A DNA stretch of 64,000 nucleotides from [Ruminococcus] lactaris ATCC 29176 (GTDB lineage: Bacteria > Bacillota > Clostridia > Lachnospirales > Lachnospiraceae). Below the pieces are notes generated by a model. It was given only the letters and a program-made list of their open reading frames with translations. It was not told the origin of the DNA and ran no database searches. This document shows positions 18,068 to 27,224 of the stretch, piece after piece (within the stretch, counting starts at the first letter, position 1; the number at the start of each line of letters is the position of its first letter). Location of the stretch: NCBI RefSeq assembly GCF_025152405.1, contig NZ_CP102292.1, positions 1,612,001-1,676,000 of the forward strand, written 5' to 3'. The translations under genes and the position numbers were made by a program.

Positions 18068-19618
18068 TTATCTCCTTTTTATTTTCCTCACAATCATCCC
18101 TGATAAATTTATTCCTATATTCTTTAAGTAGACAAATTCCGCACTTCTTCCATAAATTAAAAGAAAAATTCCATTAAAAACTATCACATTAAAAATTCCG
18201 TTTACAATAAGATCGATCCAACTGTTCCGGATCATCAGCATATTTCTGAATTCAATACATATCAGGCAGCTTACTGCTGTACTTGCAGTATATATCGTAA
18301 TCTGCCTCAGATAATGCGAAAATGAATGTTTAAATACATATTTATAGATCAGATACGGATCATACCATATCTGAGTCAGCAGTCTGGATATTACAGTTCC
18401 CAAAATCACTCCTGTAATTCCAATTTTTTTCACAAGAAACACCGACACTACAATATTGATGATCGACATGATCAATGGACGATACTGTCCCTGTACGAAC
18501 AGACCATTGGACGTTCTGAAATGGCTGACTGTACTCATCATCCCGGTTAGATAAAAATCAATAATAAGAACCAGTACTGTAGCTGTTCCAAATAAATTTT
18601 CTTTTCCTGCCCAGATTTTCATAAATGTATTTACATTTACATATAATACTGTAGTGCATAACCCAAAAATCCAGAAGCACATCAACTGCATGGCGTTAAA
18701 GACTTTAAACTGCTTCTTTCCATCCTCTGTTGCTGCAAGATTTCCGATACTGGCAGAAGTAGAAGTAAATACCTGAAGCACAAGATTATATATATTCTTT
18801 ACGATCATATTATAATTGGCTAATATACCGACCATTCCGGTTCCAAGAAATGAAGACACGATCACACTGTCTGTTCCATTCAGAACTACATTTGAAACTT
18901 TATACAGAAAAAGTGCCTTGATATCCTTAAAAAGCTTTTTGATCTCAGCTTTGCTTAGTCTCCCACTACTCTTCTGAAAAGCATTTGGATATAATTTTTC
19001 TGCCTTTCTCGAAATCCAGATATTCTGACTGACAGAAAATAAAATTTCCAGCAGCAGATAGAAAATAAAATTCTTAAAAACTACCAGTAAAATACTTTCA
19101 ATCGTACACTTGATCATCGAAATGCAGATTGAAATTTTTGATATTTCATATTGCTTCTGGCTCGCAGATAAAATTGTAGAACGATAGATCAGTAAATACG
19201 AACAGACCGTATTAGATAAATAAAGAATATAAATAATCGTAATACTTTCTTTAATATCCGGCACATTGGTAACAATTTTCGATAAAAATGGAACAACAAG
19301 CAGACCGCAGATCAGAATCACCAGTGCAACGATCCGGTATGCCCATTTGTAAAAATGCATCAATTTGCCGAGCTTCTCTTCATCATTCTCTGCCAGTGGT
19401 TTATATAACGCATAAGTGATCGCACTGCCTATCCCCAGCTCAACGAAAGACAAAACTGATAAAATATCCGTAAACAGGCCCGACACTCCTACATATTGCA
19501 TTCCGAGTGTATAAATAAATACTGTACGTAATACAAATTTTATTCCAAAATCAAATAATTTTACTGAAAAATTAAATATCGTATTAACTGCTGAATTTAC
19601 TACCCTAGACTTAGACAT
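18068..19618 (-). CDS. Wzx-type polysaccharide flippase
   Basis: A 516-residue membrane protein with 12-14 hydrophobic segments in the order expected for the MOP (MATE/Wzx) superfamily. The N-terminal KLFDFGIKFVLRTVFIYTLGMQYVG with VELGIGSAITYALYKPLAE is typical of Firmicutes capsule flippases. It moves undecaprenyl-linked repeat units outward for a Wzy-type polymerase such as the one at 598-1818. The locus therefore encodes both a Wzx/Wzy path and an ABC export path. Start ATG has GGATAGAGG directly upstream. Confidence 0.88.
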   Translation of the reverse strand: MSKSRVVNSAVNTIFNFSVKLFDFGIKFVLRTVFIYTLGMQYVGVSGLFTDILSVLSFVELGIGSAITYALYKPLAENDEEKLGKLMHFYKWAYRIVALVILICGLLVVPFLSKIVTNVPDIKESITIIYILYLSNTVCSYLLIYRSTILSASQKQYEISKISICISMIKCTIESILLVVFKNFIFYLLLEILFSVSQNIWISRKAEKLYPNAFQKSSGRLSKAEIKKLFKDIKALFLYKVSNVVLNGTDSVIVSSFLGTGMVGILANYNMIVKNIYNLVLQVFTSTSASIGNLAATEDGKKQFKVFNAMQLMCFWIFGLCTTVLYVNVNTFMKIWAGKENLFGTATVLVLIIDFYLTGMMSTVSHFRTSNGLFVQGQYRPLIMSIINIVVSVFLVKKIGITGVILGTVISRLLTQIWYDPYLIYKYVFKHSFSHYLRQITIYTASTAVSCLICIEFRNMLMIRNSWIDLIVNGIFNVIVFNGIFLLIYGRSAEFVYLKNIGINLSGMIVRKIKRR

Positions 19619-19621
19619 CCT

Positions 19622-20899
19622 CTATCCTTTCCAGTCTCCTCTGATTGCATGAATCACCTTTCTTACAGGTAATGTATAATGATAGGCTTTTGCTATCATT
19701 GGAATTTTCATTTTTTCCCTTTTTATATATTCATAAATATCCTTTGCGAAAAAATCCTGATCTTTTTTATCTAAAATCCAGACATATTTTTTCCATCCTT
19801 TTTTCTCATAGGCGGATGTATCCTTGAAGCTTTCCTTAAATTCAGGCTGCTTTCCAATCAGTTCCAAAATAAGCAGCGTCCTGAAACATTTCCCACATTT
19901 ACCACAGTTCTCTGTCTCATCGCAGCAGACATGCAATCTTTTTCTTCCTGTCTCATGCTGCGATATATGCTGTATTTTTTCAATTCTTGTCACATTTTCA
20001 CGTGCCAGATAGAATTGGAGACTTTCCGTCGAAAAGAACTGCACATTATCCGATGCATCTTCTTCAACTCCCCATCTGGCTTTCTCAGGTTCACCTGCAG
20101 ATGAATAATAATAATGGGAAAACAACTTCTGAACTGCAAGTACAGCCGAGCTATTTGAATAGCCGTGTAACTCCAGAAAAACTCCCTGATAAAGACTGTT
20201 AATATTGGAATTTACTGCAATAAAATCTGTTCCAAGTTCCTTTGCTATCTGCCTGCCCTTCTCAACATCATGGGAGAAAAAATTTTCTGCTTTTTCGTTA
20301 TATTCATCAAGCGTCATCATCCCGGTTTTTCTCGCCCGCAGATCTGGCATATTATTGTAGGATCCCACATTAAAGACAGTAAGGCAGTTTAATCTGTGCT
20401 CTGCATCCATGTTCTCAGCAAGATAGGTGAAAATCGTATCAAATGAATCAACCCCGCGACTTACACCTGTACCATTTTTATCAAGACTTTCTATTTTCCT
20501 GCTTTCTGTTCTCCCGATGATCCGAATCGGTTTCAACCCACTTCTTTCATTGCAATGCATCGGGATCAGATTCGTATTCAGATTATGATATAACTCATTC
20601 GATAAAACACCTTCATATTCAATGTCCTCACCTGTTACCATCGCAAAATACAACACTGCAACTACAAATGCATCTGTTCGTTCCTGGCAGAGGATCTGCT
20701 CTGACCGGTCTTCTACTTCATACCATAATTGAAATTTATCTTTCCCGTAACTGTACGCTTTTTCATATCCCGCATATTCTCTGCGGCTTCCAATCTGCTT
20801 TTTCCACTTTTCATAAATCTCCGGAGCAATTGCAATCTCTGCACACAAACGACTTTTTCCATTTTCATTTTCAATATAGGGTCGCTTTATACTGATCAT
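19622..20899 (-). CDS. PP-loop ATPase-like protein of unknown function in the polysaccharide locus
   Basis: I do not recognise a named family for this 425-residue soluble protein. Around residue 145 it has the sequence GTGVSRGVDSFDTIFTYL, which resembles the SGGxDS PP-loop of ATP-pyrophosphatases (asparagine synthetase, QueC and tRNA thiolases). In the C-terminal third CCDETENCGKCGKCFRTL presents four closely spaced cysteines in two CxxC-like pairs, a likely metal site. A PP-loop enzyme would activate a carboxylate or carbonyl with ATP and could amidate or thiolate a sugar. It sits 4 bases after wzx in reading order and directly upstream of nothing else than the FrhB gene in the operon, i.e. 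between the FrhB-like protein (stop adjacent to its start) and the flippase. Function remains a guess. Confidence 0.55.
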   Translation of the reverse strand: MISIKRPYIENENGKSRLCAEIAIAPEIYEKWKKQIGSRREYAGYEKAYSYGKDKFQLWYEVEDRSEQILCQERTDAFVVAVLYFAMVTGEDIEYEGVLSNELYHNLNTNLIPMHCNERSGLKPIRIIGRTESRKIESLDKNGTGVSRGVDSFDTIFTYLAENMDAEHRLNCLTVFNVGSYNNMPDLRARKTGMMTLDEYNEKAENFFSHDVEKGRQIAKELGTDFIAVNSNINSLYQGVFLELHGYSNSSAVLAVQKLFSHYYYSSAGEPEKARWGVEEDASDNVQFFSTESLQFYLARENVTRIEKIQHISQHETGRKRLHVCCDETENCGKCGKCFRTLLILELIGKQPEFKESFKDTSAYEKKGWKKYVWILDKKDQDFFAKDIYEYIKREKMKIPMIAKAYHYTLPVRKVIHAIRGDWKG

Positions 20900-22051
20900 T
20901 TATCTGAATCTCCTTTTTATTTTTCCCAAAATCCGGTAAAATAAATTATCTTTGACTTTTGCCTCTTCTATCGCCTTTTGTACACCTGGCGTCTTTACAG
21001 CAGACATAAAGCCTTTTTCCTTGTAAACTTCAATGAATTTCATCCGATCCTTCGGAAGTGCGGCCGGTCTTTGAAGTGGGACATTCCCTTTGACAGCCTC
21101 TTCAAGCGAACGCTCTTCGTAAATAAATTCATCTTTTACAAGATCCCAAAACTTTCTGCCCTTTTCACTGTTCACCAGCACGACTGAAATTTTCCCCTTA
21201 TATGGAACTTTTAAAGATTTTCTGTCAATCCCCCAAAAATCACCAATTGTCAGATCCGAAATTCTCCTTTTGTCTGCATATTCACATTTATAACAATTTT
21301 CTCTGTGGATAATTCCCTGCAAATATGCCGTATAATACAAATCCTTACGGAAACGTTGCGAATACACTACTCGATCCTGACTATAAAAAACCATATGGTA
21401 ATCTTTTTCGCCACGAAATGAGACACGATCCACTTTTTCTGCTCCTGCTATCTCCTTAATATACTCTTCCAGATAACTCATCGGAGGAGTCCCGTGACAG
21501 ATCAGATCTATCGTCACCAGTGCGTCTGAAGCTTTGCCCAGATAAGCTTTTAATCCGGCAATCTGGCAGGGTGTTCCGATAAAAAGTACTTTTTTCCCTT
21601 TTTTCAGTTCTTTTCCTATCTCAGAATAACTGAATCCATTGTAACTCTGTACATATTTTGAACCTCTGAATTTTCTTGCCTCTTCCAGGGTCTCTGCTTT
21701 CTGCTGGGTTAGGATCCCTTTTTCATTAAAGGCAGCACCATACACAATCCCTGCATTCTGTATCCATCTTTTATAAAAACCGAATGCAATTCCTCCTGAT
21801 GCACTGTACTTTCTTTCTTTCCTGTCTTTTTGCCATGTAGCGTAACATTGCCTTGGCTCATGCTTTTCTTTCACATGATTCTCCGGGCATCCCTGGACAC
21901 AACGATGGCACTCTATGCATTTTTCAGGATCAATCTGCGGAATTACATTTCCATCTTCTCTTTCCTGACAGGTTATTGCCCCACACGGGCAAAGATTCAT
22001 ACACGCAAGGCACCCTGTGCATTTTGATTCTTCACATATCTGAGCTATCAT
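20900..22051 (-). CDS. Iron-sulfur protein, coenzyme F420 hydrogenase beta subunit (FrhB)-like, cassette 1
   Basis: A 383-residue protein. Residues 1-60 hold two 4Fe-4S ferredoxin motifs (CTGCLACMNLC, then CIECHRCVQGCP). The rest matches the FrhB_N/FrhB_C arrangement: YSASGGIAFGF, GSKYVQSYNGFSYSEIGKELKKGKKVLFIGTPCQIAGL, DLICHGTPP, and a second Cys cluster near CYKCEYADKRRISDLTIGDFWG. In F420-lacking gut Firmicutes such proteins occur in surface polysaccharide loci beside pyruvyltransferases; the flavin/iron-sulfur centres suggest a redox step on a sugar, but no reaction is proven. The start at 22051 has GGAG just upstream and overlaps the pyruvyltransferase gene end by 20 bases, pointing to coupled translation. 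Confidence 0.82.
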   Translation of the reverse strand: MIAQICEESKCTGCLACMNLCPCGAITCQEREDGNVIPQIDPEKCIECHRCVQGCPENHVKEKHEPRQCYATWQKDRKERKYSASGGIAFGFYKRWIQNAGIVYGAAFNEKGILTQQKAETLEEARKFRGSKYVQSYNGFSYSEIGKELKKGKKVLFIGTPCQIAGLKAYLGKASDALVTIDLICHGTPPMSYLEEYIKEIAGAEKVDRVSFRGEKDYHMVFYSQDRVVYSQRFRKDLYYTAYLQGIIHRENCYKCEYADKRRISDLTIGDFWGIDRKSLKVPYKGKISVVLVNSEKGRKFWDLVKDEFIYEERSLEEAVKGNVPLQRPAALPKDRMKFIEVYKEKGFMSAVKTPGVQKAIEEAKVKDNLFYRILGKIKRRFR

Positions 22052-23105
22052 AATTCTCCAATGCATTTTTTAAAAATTCCAGAGATGACTGTCGCATCTT
22101 CTGAATTTTTTTTCCTATTTTTTCATAATCCATATTCTGATGTTCCAGGATTGCTTCCATAGTTTCCCCTGACAGATCATCTAACTCCAGGATTCTGTCC
22201 TGCAATCCAAAATTACAGATCAAATCTCTCACCTTTTCAGATAAAGGAATTGTGATAAACCTTTTTCTGTTCTGTATTGCAAATACATTTCCATGAAATG
22301 TCCCTGTGATCACATACTCCGCTCTTCTTACTATATCATTATATTGTGTCGGTCTGCACGTTACATGATAATCACACCAGTCATTATACAATGCAGCTGA
22401 GACTACTTTCAGTCCTTTCGCATGAGCATACTCACGAATCTTTTTCTTTATTTCCACAGAAATGGAACCATTATAAAAGTAGACCAGTATATAACGGTTC
22501 TCTTTCAGATAAATGTCCTCATAAGGCTCTGTATATGCCTCTGTGTCCAGTAAAAATGTAGGATCACATACTTTTTCCGGGTATTTTCCGGTTATTCTTT
22601 TCACTGCTTCACAGCTTTTTTCATCCCTCACTGACAGAAATTCTATTTTTCTGATGCACTCTGTCACCTCATGAAAAGGAAGAAAATCCTTTCCTTCTGA
22701 GTCTCCGACACTGACCGCATAGGAAATGACCGGAGAAAGATCTTTTCCATAATAAATCGGATTCTGAAAAATTTTTCTTTGAACATTCCAGATTTCGTCA
22801 CTGCCCAAAATAAAAAGATCTAATTTTTCTTTTTTATCCCAGGTCTTTAATTTTTTATGATCCTGAGCAAAGAGCTTATATTTTTTTAATCCGTCCAGAT
22901 TTCTTTTGATGAATTTGACTGGATATTTCAAATTTCCTCTCTTAGGTATAAACCAGCAATATTCTCTTTTAAAAAAGCTTTCCTGCCCTGCTGATACGAA
23001 ATACACCTCATGCCCCCATGCTTCCAGTACCTTTTGCAGGGCATACGCCTGCAGAAAAGACCCTACATTCGCTGATTTTTCTACTGTCACAATTCCTATT
23101 TTCAT
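22032..23105 (-). CDS. Polysaccharide pyruvyl transferase family protein, cassette 1
   Basis: The 357-residue protein starts MKIGIVTVEKSANVGSFLQAYALQKVLEAWGHEV, the usual beginning of the polysaccharide pyruvyl transferase (CsaB/WcaK) family, and has LFILGSDEIWN, SVRDEKSCEAVKRI and VITGTFHGNVFAIQNRKRFITIP in family order. Members attach pyruvate ketals to sugars of secondary wall polymers, where SLH-domain or other wall proteins may bind. Paired in reading order with the FrhB-like gene downstream; the same pair recurs at 28325-30608. Confidence 0.85.
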   Translation of the reverse strand: MKIGIVTVEKSANVGSFLQAYALQKVLEAWGHEVYFVSAGQESFFKREYCWFIPKRGNLKYPVKFIKRNLDGLKKYKLFAQDHKKLKTWDKKEKLDLFILGSDEIWNVQRKIFQNPIYYGKDLSPVISYAVSVGDSEGKDFLPFHEVTECIRKIEFLSVRDEKSCEAVKRITGKYPEKVCDPTFLLDTEAYTEPYEDIYLKENRYILVYFYNGSISVEIKKKIREYAHAKGLKVVSAALYNDWCDYHVTCRPTQYNDIVRRAEYVITGTFHGNVFAIQNRKRFITIPLSEKVRDLICNFGLQDRILELDDLSGETMEAILEHQNMDYEKIGKKIQKMRQSSLEFLKNALENYDSSDM

Positions 23106-23107
23106 AG

Positions 23108-25054
23108 TCAGATTACCTTTCCGCTACTGGAAAATCTATAAGTAACACCATTGATCACCATCGTCCTGTTCGTTACCAGATGACCATTAGCATCATAATA
23201 GTATCTGTCTCCATCTTTCTTTCTCCAGAAATTTGCCTTCATTATGCCATCGTTGTCAAAATAATACCAGTAACCGCCAATCTCAACGCCCTGATTCTGA
23301 TACATATGTCCATCTGCATCATAATAATACCGCTGTCCATTTTTCTGACGCCAGTAATTTATCTTCATAACTCCATTCTGATCAAAATAATGCCAGTAAC
23401 CATGGAGCAGCAATCCTATATTCATGCTTAAGTGACCGTCTGCATCATAATAGTACTGTAAGCCATCCTTCTCTCTCCAGAAATTTCTTTTCATGACTCC
23501 ATTGGCATCAAAATAGTACCAATAGCCATCGATCTGTGCTCCGGCATTTTGATACATATGTCCGTCTGCATCATAATAATACAACTGACCATCTTTCTCT
23601 CTCCAATAATTCTGCTTCATTACTCCACTGGCATCAAAATAATGCCAGTAGCCATGGAGCAGCAATCCTATATTCATGCTTAAGTGACCGTCTGCATCAT
23701 AATAGTACTGTAAGCCATCCTTCTCTCTCCAGGAATTTCTTTTCATGACTCCATTGGCATCAAAATAATACCAATAGCCATCGATCTGTGCTCCGGCATT
23801 CTGATACATATGTCCGTCTGCATCATAATAATACAACTGACCATCCTTCTGTCTCCAATAATTCTGCTTCATTACTCCACTGGCATCAAAATAATACCAG
23901 TAGCCATCGATCTTTATCCCCAGATTGCAGACTTTGAAACCATTCTGATAATAATACCTTTTTCCTCCTTCCATCTGCCAGCCATTCAGTTTACTGTCGC
24001 TGCTATTATTTCCGCTATTATTTCCGCTGTTATTTCCGCTGTTATTTCCGCTATTGTTCCAGGAACTTTTCATCAGGAAATTGATATCCACATTTGTGCC
24101 AATCCCATTCACTCTTCCATTATCCGCACACTGCCACATCATATATTCTTTTGCATAAGTACACTTACTGTTGTACTGGGCTACCCATTTTGGCAGGGTA
24201 TCATAATAAGAATCTGTCAGCTTTGATGTAAACCAGTACTTGTTCGCATACACCCCCACATTATATCCGGCATTTTGAATTGCCGTGCAGAACGTCCTGG
24301 TCATATTCAGTATTTCCTGATTCGTATGCCTTCCGGTTGTCGGTTCATCTTCCAGATCATAAAAAACCGGATAACTTAATTTATGTCCTCTGATCAGACG
24401 CAGTACATGGTCTGCCTCACTTTGTGCCTGTGCAACATTCTCGGCATAGGAATAAATATAGACACCGTACGGAATGCCTCTGCTCTCACATGCCTGTACA
24501 TTCTCCAGCCACTTCTTATCATCCTGACTGGTATAATTATCCCCATATCCACAACGGATGATCACAAAATCTACATCCGAATTTTTTACTTTATCCCAAT
24601 TGATCGTTCCATTGTGATAACTGATGTCAATTCCTTTTGCAATCGCATTCGGAATGATTTCACCTGAAGAACTGATAAAATTGCCGTTCACTTTTGACCA
24701 CGCATTCGCAGCTGCTCTTTCATTACTGTAAGCTGACACGGAATTACTGATCAGCTCACCATTCTGATACCGCCAGCTGTTCTCTCTCAGATTCTCCTGC
24801 GATCCTGCTGTCTCTTCCAGAATTTCTTCCTGATCTGCAGGTTCTTCTATCTCTTGTGTCCCCGCTTTCGGGGAACTCTCCTCTGTATCTGTTGAAGCTT
24901 CTTCTGGCTTCTCATTCACGCCATCATAGCTTATAGTATCCGTTAATTCACCTTGGATTGCAGTATCATTTTCCATTGCAATGACCGGAAAACCATTCAA
25001 TGTTGCCGCCAGACATACCATTACTAATAAGCAGGTAATCTTTTTGTATTTCAT
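23108..25054 (-). CDS. Secreted GH25 muramidase with cell-wall-binding repeats
   Basis: A 648-residue exported protein. Residues 1-26 are a signal peptide; 27-95 an acidic linker. Residues 141-328 are a GH25 lysozyme domain: GIDISYHNG with Asp143, then YPVFYDLEDE with the catalytic pair Asp233/Glu235, and MMWQCAD near the end. It hydrolyses the MurNAc-GlcNAc bond. Residues about 333-352 are an NNSG repeat linker, and about 358-648 are Trp/Tyr-rich wall-binding repeats including a nearly exact 84-residue duplication. Ribosome site GAGGC precedes ATG 25054. The stop lies 2 bases before the next gene start, so it is the first gene of the group down to 13423. Confidence 0.93.
   Translation of the reverse strand: MKYKKITCLLVMVCLAATLNGFPVIAMENDTAIQGELTDTISYDGVNEKPEEASTDTEESSPKAGTQEIEEPADQEEILEETAGSQENLRENSWRYQNGELISNSVSAYSNERAAANAWSKVNGNFISSSGEIIPNAIAKGIDISYHNGTINWDKVKNSDVDFVIIRCGYGDNYTSQDDKKWLENVQACESRGIPYGVYIYSYAENVAQAQSEADHVLRLIRGHKLSYPVFYDLEDEPTTGRHTNQEILNMTRTFCTAIQNAGYNVGVYANKYWFTSKLTDSYYDTLPKWVAQYNSKCTYAKEYMMWQCADNGRVNGIGTNVDINFLMKSSWNNSGNNSGNNSGNNSGNNSSDSKLNGWQMEGGKRYYYQNGFKVCNLGIKIDGYWYYFDASGVMKQNYWRQKDGQLYYYDADGHMYQNAGAQIDGYWYYFDANGVMKRNSWREKDGLQYYYDADGHLSMNIGLLLHGYWHYFDASGVMKQNYWREKDGQLYYYDADGHMYQNAGAQIDGYWYYFDANGVMKRNFWREKDGLQYYYDADGHLSMNIGLLLHGYWHYFDQNGVMKINYWRQKNGQRYYYDADGHMYQNQGVEIGGYWYYFDNDGIMKANFWRKKDGDRYYYDANGHLVTNRTMVINGVTYRFSSSGKVI
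23401..23904. repeat. 252-bp tandem duplication within the GH25 gene
   Basis: Bases 23401-23652 and 23653-23904 are two head-to-tail copies that differ at only about six positions by eye. Each copy encodes 84 residues, that is, two pairs of wall-binding repeats, so the frame is kept. The near identity indicates a recent duplication or active homogenisation. Confidence 0.85.
24003..24058. repeat. 12-bp tandem repeats encoding an NNSG linker
   Basis: About five copies of a 12-base unit (TTATTTCCGCTG on the plus strand, with slight variation) encode (NNSG)n between the GH25 domain and the wall-binding repeats. Copy number changes would alter linker length without a frameshift. Confidence 0.85.
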
Positions 25055-25191
25055 TCTTTATGCCTCATTTTTCCTATAATCATACATTGTAACAAAACTT
25101 CATTAATCTTTATAATACCATATATCCTCTTTTAATGCAATCTGGCCTGATCCTTAATAATACCTGGAAGTTTTTTCCAGTTTTCCCATGA

Positions 25192-26139
25192 TCAGACACA
25201 TATTTTGAAATGATAGTACATCCACAGGCGGAATTTCCGTTTAGGTTTCTTTATTTTCCATATATATTTTCTATAATCTTTTCGGAATTTTTTATCATAA
25301 TATCTTCCCAGCCTGATTTCTTCTTCATCTCCGCTTTTCACCGCATCTGAAGCATAGCGGCGGACCATGCTGAGATACCGGTACATCATCATCTGAAGAA
25401 GATCTTTCTCTCCTTTTTCAGAAAAGAAACGTTCCATTTCCTCATATGCTTCCAGTACAGCCGGACTGATCTTTCGCTGTTCCTTTCCCATAATTCCATC
25501 CTCACGCTGGAAATAAAAATAATAGGCCCGGTTTATATATACGACAGACTCACTCTGATACAGAAGTTTATAAGAAGTAAATTCATCTTCATGAAGCTTT
25601 CCTTTGGGAAACCGTATCTCTTCAAATAATTCTTTTTTATACAGTTTATTCCATGCAACCACACTTTTCAGATACATTTGTGCATCATACAGATTTGCCG
25701 TTGCCTCTCTTCCGCTGTAAACTGTTCTCTGAATTGGCTGCTGTTCTTTCTCTTCGATCTTTTCTGTCTTACAGACTTTCTTCACATCGCATCCTGCAAT
25801 ATCCGCTCCTTCTTCTTTCAGAGCCTGAAGCAGCAATTCATAAAATCGTGGATGCACATAGTCATCTGAATCAACAAATCCGAGAAATTTTCCTTTTGCA
25901 GCATCAATTCCCGCATTTCTGGCATCCGAAAGTCCTCCATTTTCTTTATGAATCACCCGGACTCTCCTGTCCTCTCTGGCATATTCATCACAGATTGCCG
26001 GACATCCATCCGGTGAACCATCATCTACCAGGATCACTTCCAGACAGGGATAGGTCTGTGCAAGGATCGAATCCACACAACGCTTTAAGTATTTTTCTAC
26101 TTTATATACCGGGACAATAACACTGATCAAATCCTGCAT
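25192..26139 (-). CDS. Glycosyltransferase family 2
   Basis: The 315-residue protein has a clear GT-A start, LISVIVPVYKVEKYLKRCVDSILAQTYP, then LVDDGSPDGCPAICDEYA, GGLSDARNAGID and the metal-binding FVDSDDYVHP. The C-terminal third is basic and probably membrane associated (KFRLWMYYHF). It is the last gene of the group transcribed from 33 kb before a 137-base gap with no strong terminator. Donor and acceptor are unknown. Confidence 0.92.
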   Translation of the reverse strand: MQDLISVIVPVYKVEKYLKRCVDSILAQTYPCLEVILVDDGSPDGCPAICDEYAREDRRVRVIHKENGGLSDARNAGIDAAKGKFLGFVDSDDYVHPRFYELLLQALKEEGADIAGCDVKKVCKTEKIEEKEQQPIQRTVYSGREATANLYDAQMYLKSVVAWNKLYKKELFEEIRFPKGKLHEDEFTSYKLLYQSESVVYINRAYYFYFQREDGIMGKEQRKISPAVLEAYEEMERFFSEKGEKDLLQMMMYRYLSMVRRYASDAVKSGDEEEIRLGRYYDKKFRKDYRKYIWKIKKPKRKFRLWMYYHFKICV

Positions 26140-26155
26140 TTTCTACCTGCTCCTT

Positions 26156-27184
26156 TTAATTTTTCTTTTGTTCTTTCATTTTCTGCAGCAGATACAATCC
26201 CTGATACAATCTGAATTTCATACAGAAAAGAACTGCCTGCTGTTTTTTTTTGAATATACTTCTGTCAAATTTCTGCGTAATTCCTGCTCTTACCCAGGGA
26301 TTATCTGCAAATCTTCTGATCTGTAAAATCCGTTCTCGGTACCCTGCCGGATTTTCCCGATGGACAAACTTTTTTTCCAAAGCACGTGCCATACAGTCAT
26401 ACACAAGTCCGGTATAACAGGTGTCTTTCCCGGAAAGGGACGTATCCTGCTCAAGGAACTCATAAGTGTGCTTCAGCAGATTTTCAAATGTCTCTTCTAT
26501 ATCCGGGCGGAATCTTCGGTCTGCCGAAGAACTCACTTTCCGGTAATTATACAGATATTCATTCAGAAATGCGGCTTTTTCTGCTCTCTGATATGCCATT
26601 GCACAGAAAAGAGCATCTTCACCAATTTTAACATCTTCACAGAATCTCAATCCCTTTATCACAAAAGTACGGAACATCCGCGTCCACAACGTCCTCATTG
26701 AACCGTGCTTTCTTTCCCGCTTCTCTGCATACCCATAAAATAAAATTTCACGGATCAACGCTTCATCCACAGTTTCAACAAATCGCTCCGGTCTGATTGC
26801 TGATGCTTTCGTACTGCATCCTTCCTCTTTCAGATAATAATTCCAACTGACAATATCCACACTTTCCAGTTCCCGGTACTCCATAATGGTCTTAAAACAC
26901 TCCGGATCCAGCCAGTCATCCGCATCCATGAAATAGATCCATTCTCCTGCCGTTTCCTGCAGCCCCCGGTTTCTCGCTGAGGATACTCCTCCATTTTCTT
27001 TTCTGATATAGCGGATTTTTTCTTCTTTCTCAGCATATGCTTTACAGATCTTTGAACTTTCGTCCGTTGATCCGTCATCAATCAGCAGCAGTTCCCATTC
27101 TCCGTAACTTTGCTGCCTCACGCTTTCGATTGCCTCTGCGACATAATCTTCCACATTATAAACCGGCATGATCACACTTATCAT
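26156..27184 (-). CDS. Glycosyltransferase family 2
   Basis: A 342-residue enzyme with ISVIMPVYNVEDYVAEAIESV, LIDDGSTDESSKIC, GGVSSARNRGLQ and FMDADDWLDPE as the nucleotide and metal sites in residues 1-110. The C-terminal part is helical with a basic end. It is 16 bases upstream of the next GT2 gene and preceded by AAAGGG, so the two are likely co-translated and act on neighbouring residues of the repeat unit. Confidence 0.92.
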   Translation of the reverse strand: MISVIMPVYNVEDYVAEAIESVRQQSYGEWELLLIDDGSTDESSKICKAYAEKEEKIRYIRKENGGVSSARNRGLQETAGEWIYFMDADDWLDPECFKTIMEYRELESVDIVSWNYYLKEEGCSTKASAIRPERFVETVDEALIREILFYGYAEKRERKHGSMRTLWTRMFRTFVIKGLRFCEDVKIGEDALFCAMAYQRAEKAAFLNEYLYNYRKVSSSADRRFRPDIEETFENLLKHTYEFLEQDTSLSGKDTCYTGLVYDCMARALEKKFVHRENPAGYRERILQIRRFADNPWVRAGITQKFDRSIFKKKQQAVLFCMKFRLYQGLYLLQKMKEQKKN

Positions 27185-27224
27185 AGATTCAGATCCCTTT
27201 CTCTCAGCTTTTTTCAGTTCCCGA

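Noticed and set aside
25055-25191. Possible terminator/promoter between the GT2 and GH25 genes
   Set aside because: Only a weak 6-bp CTGGAA/TTCCAG stem without a T run and several imperfect -10 boxes are visible; not enough to call.
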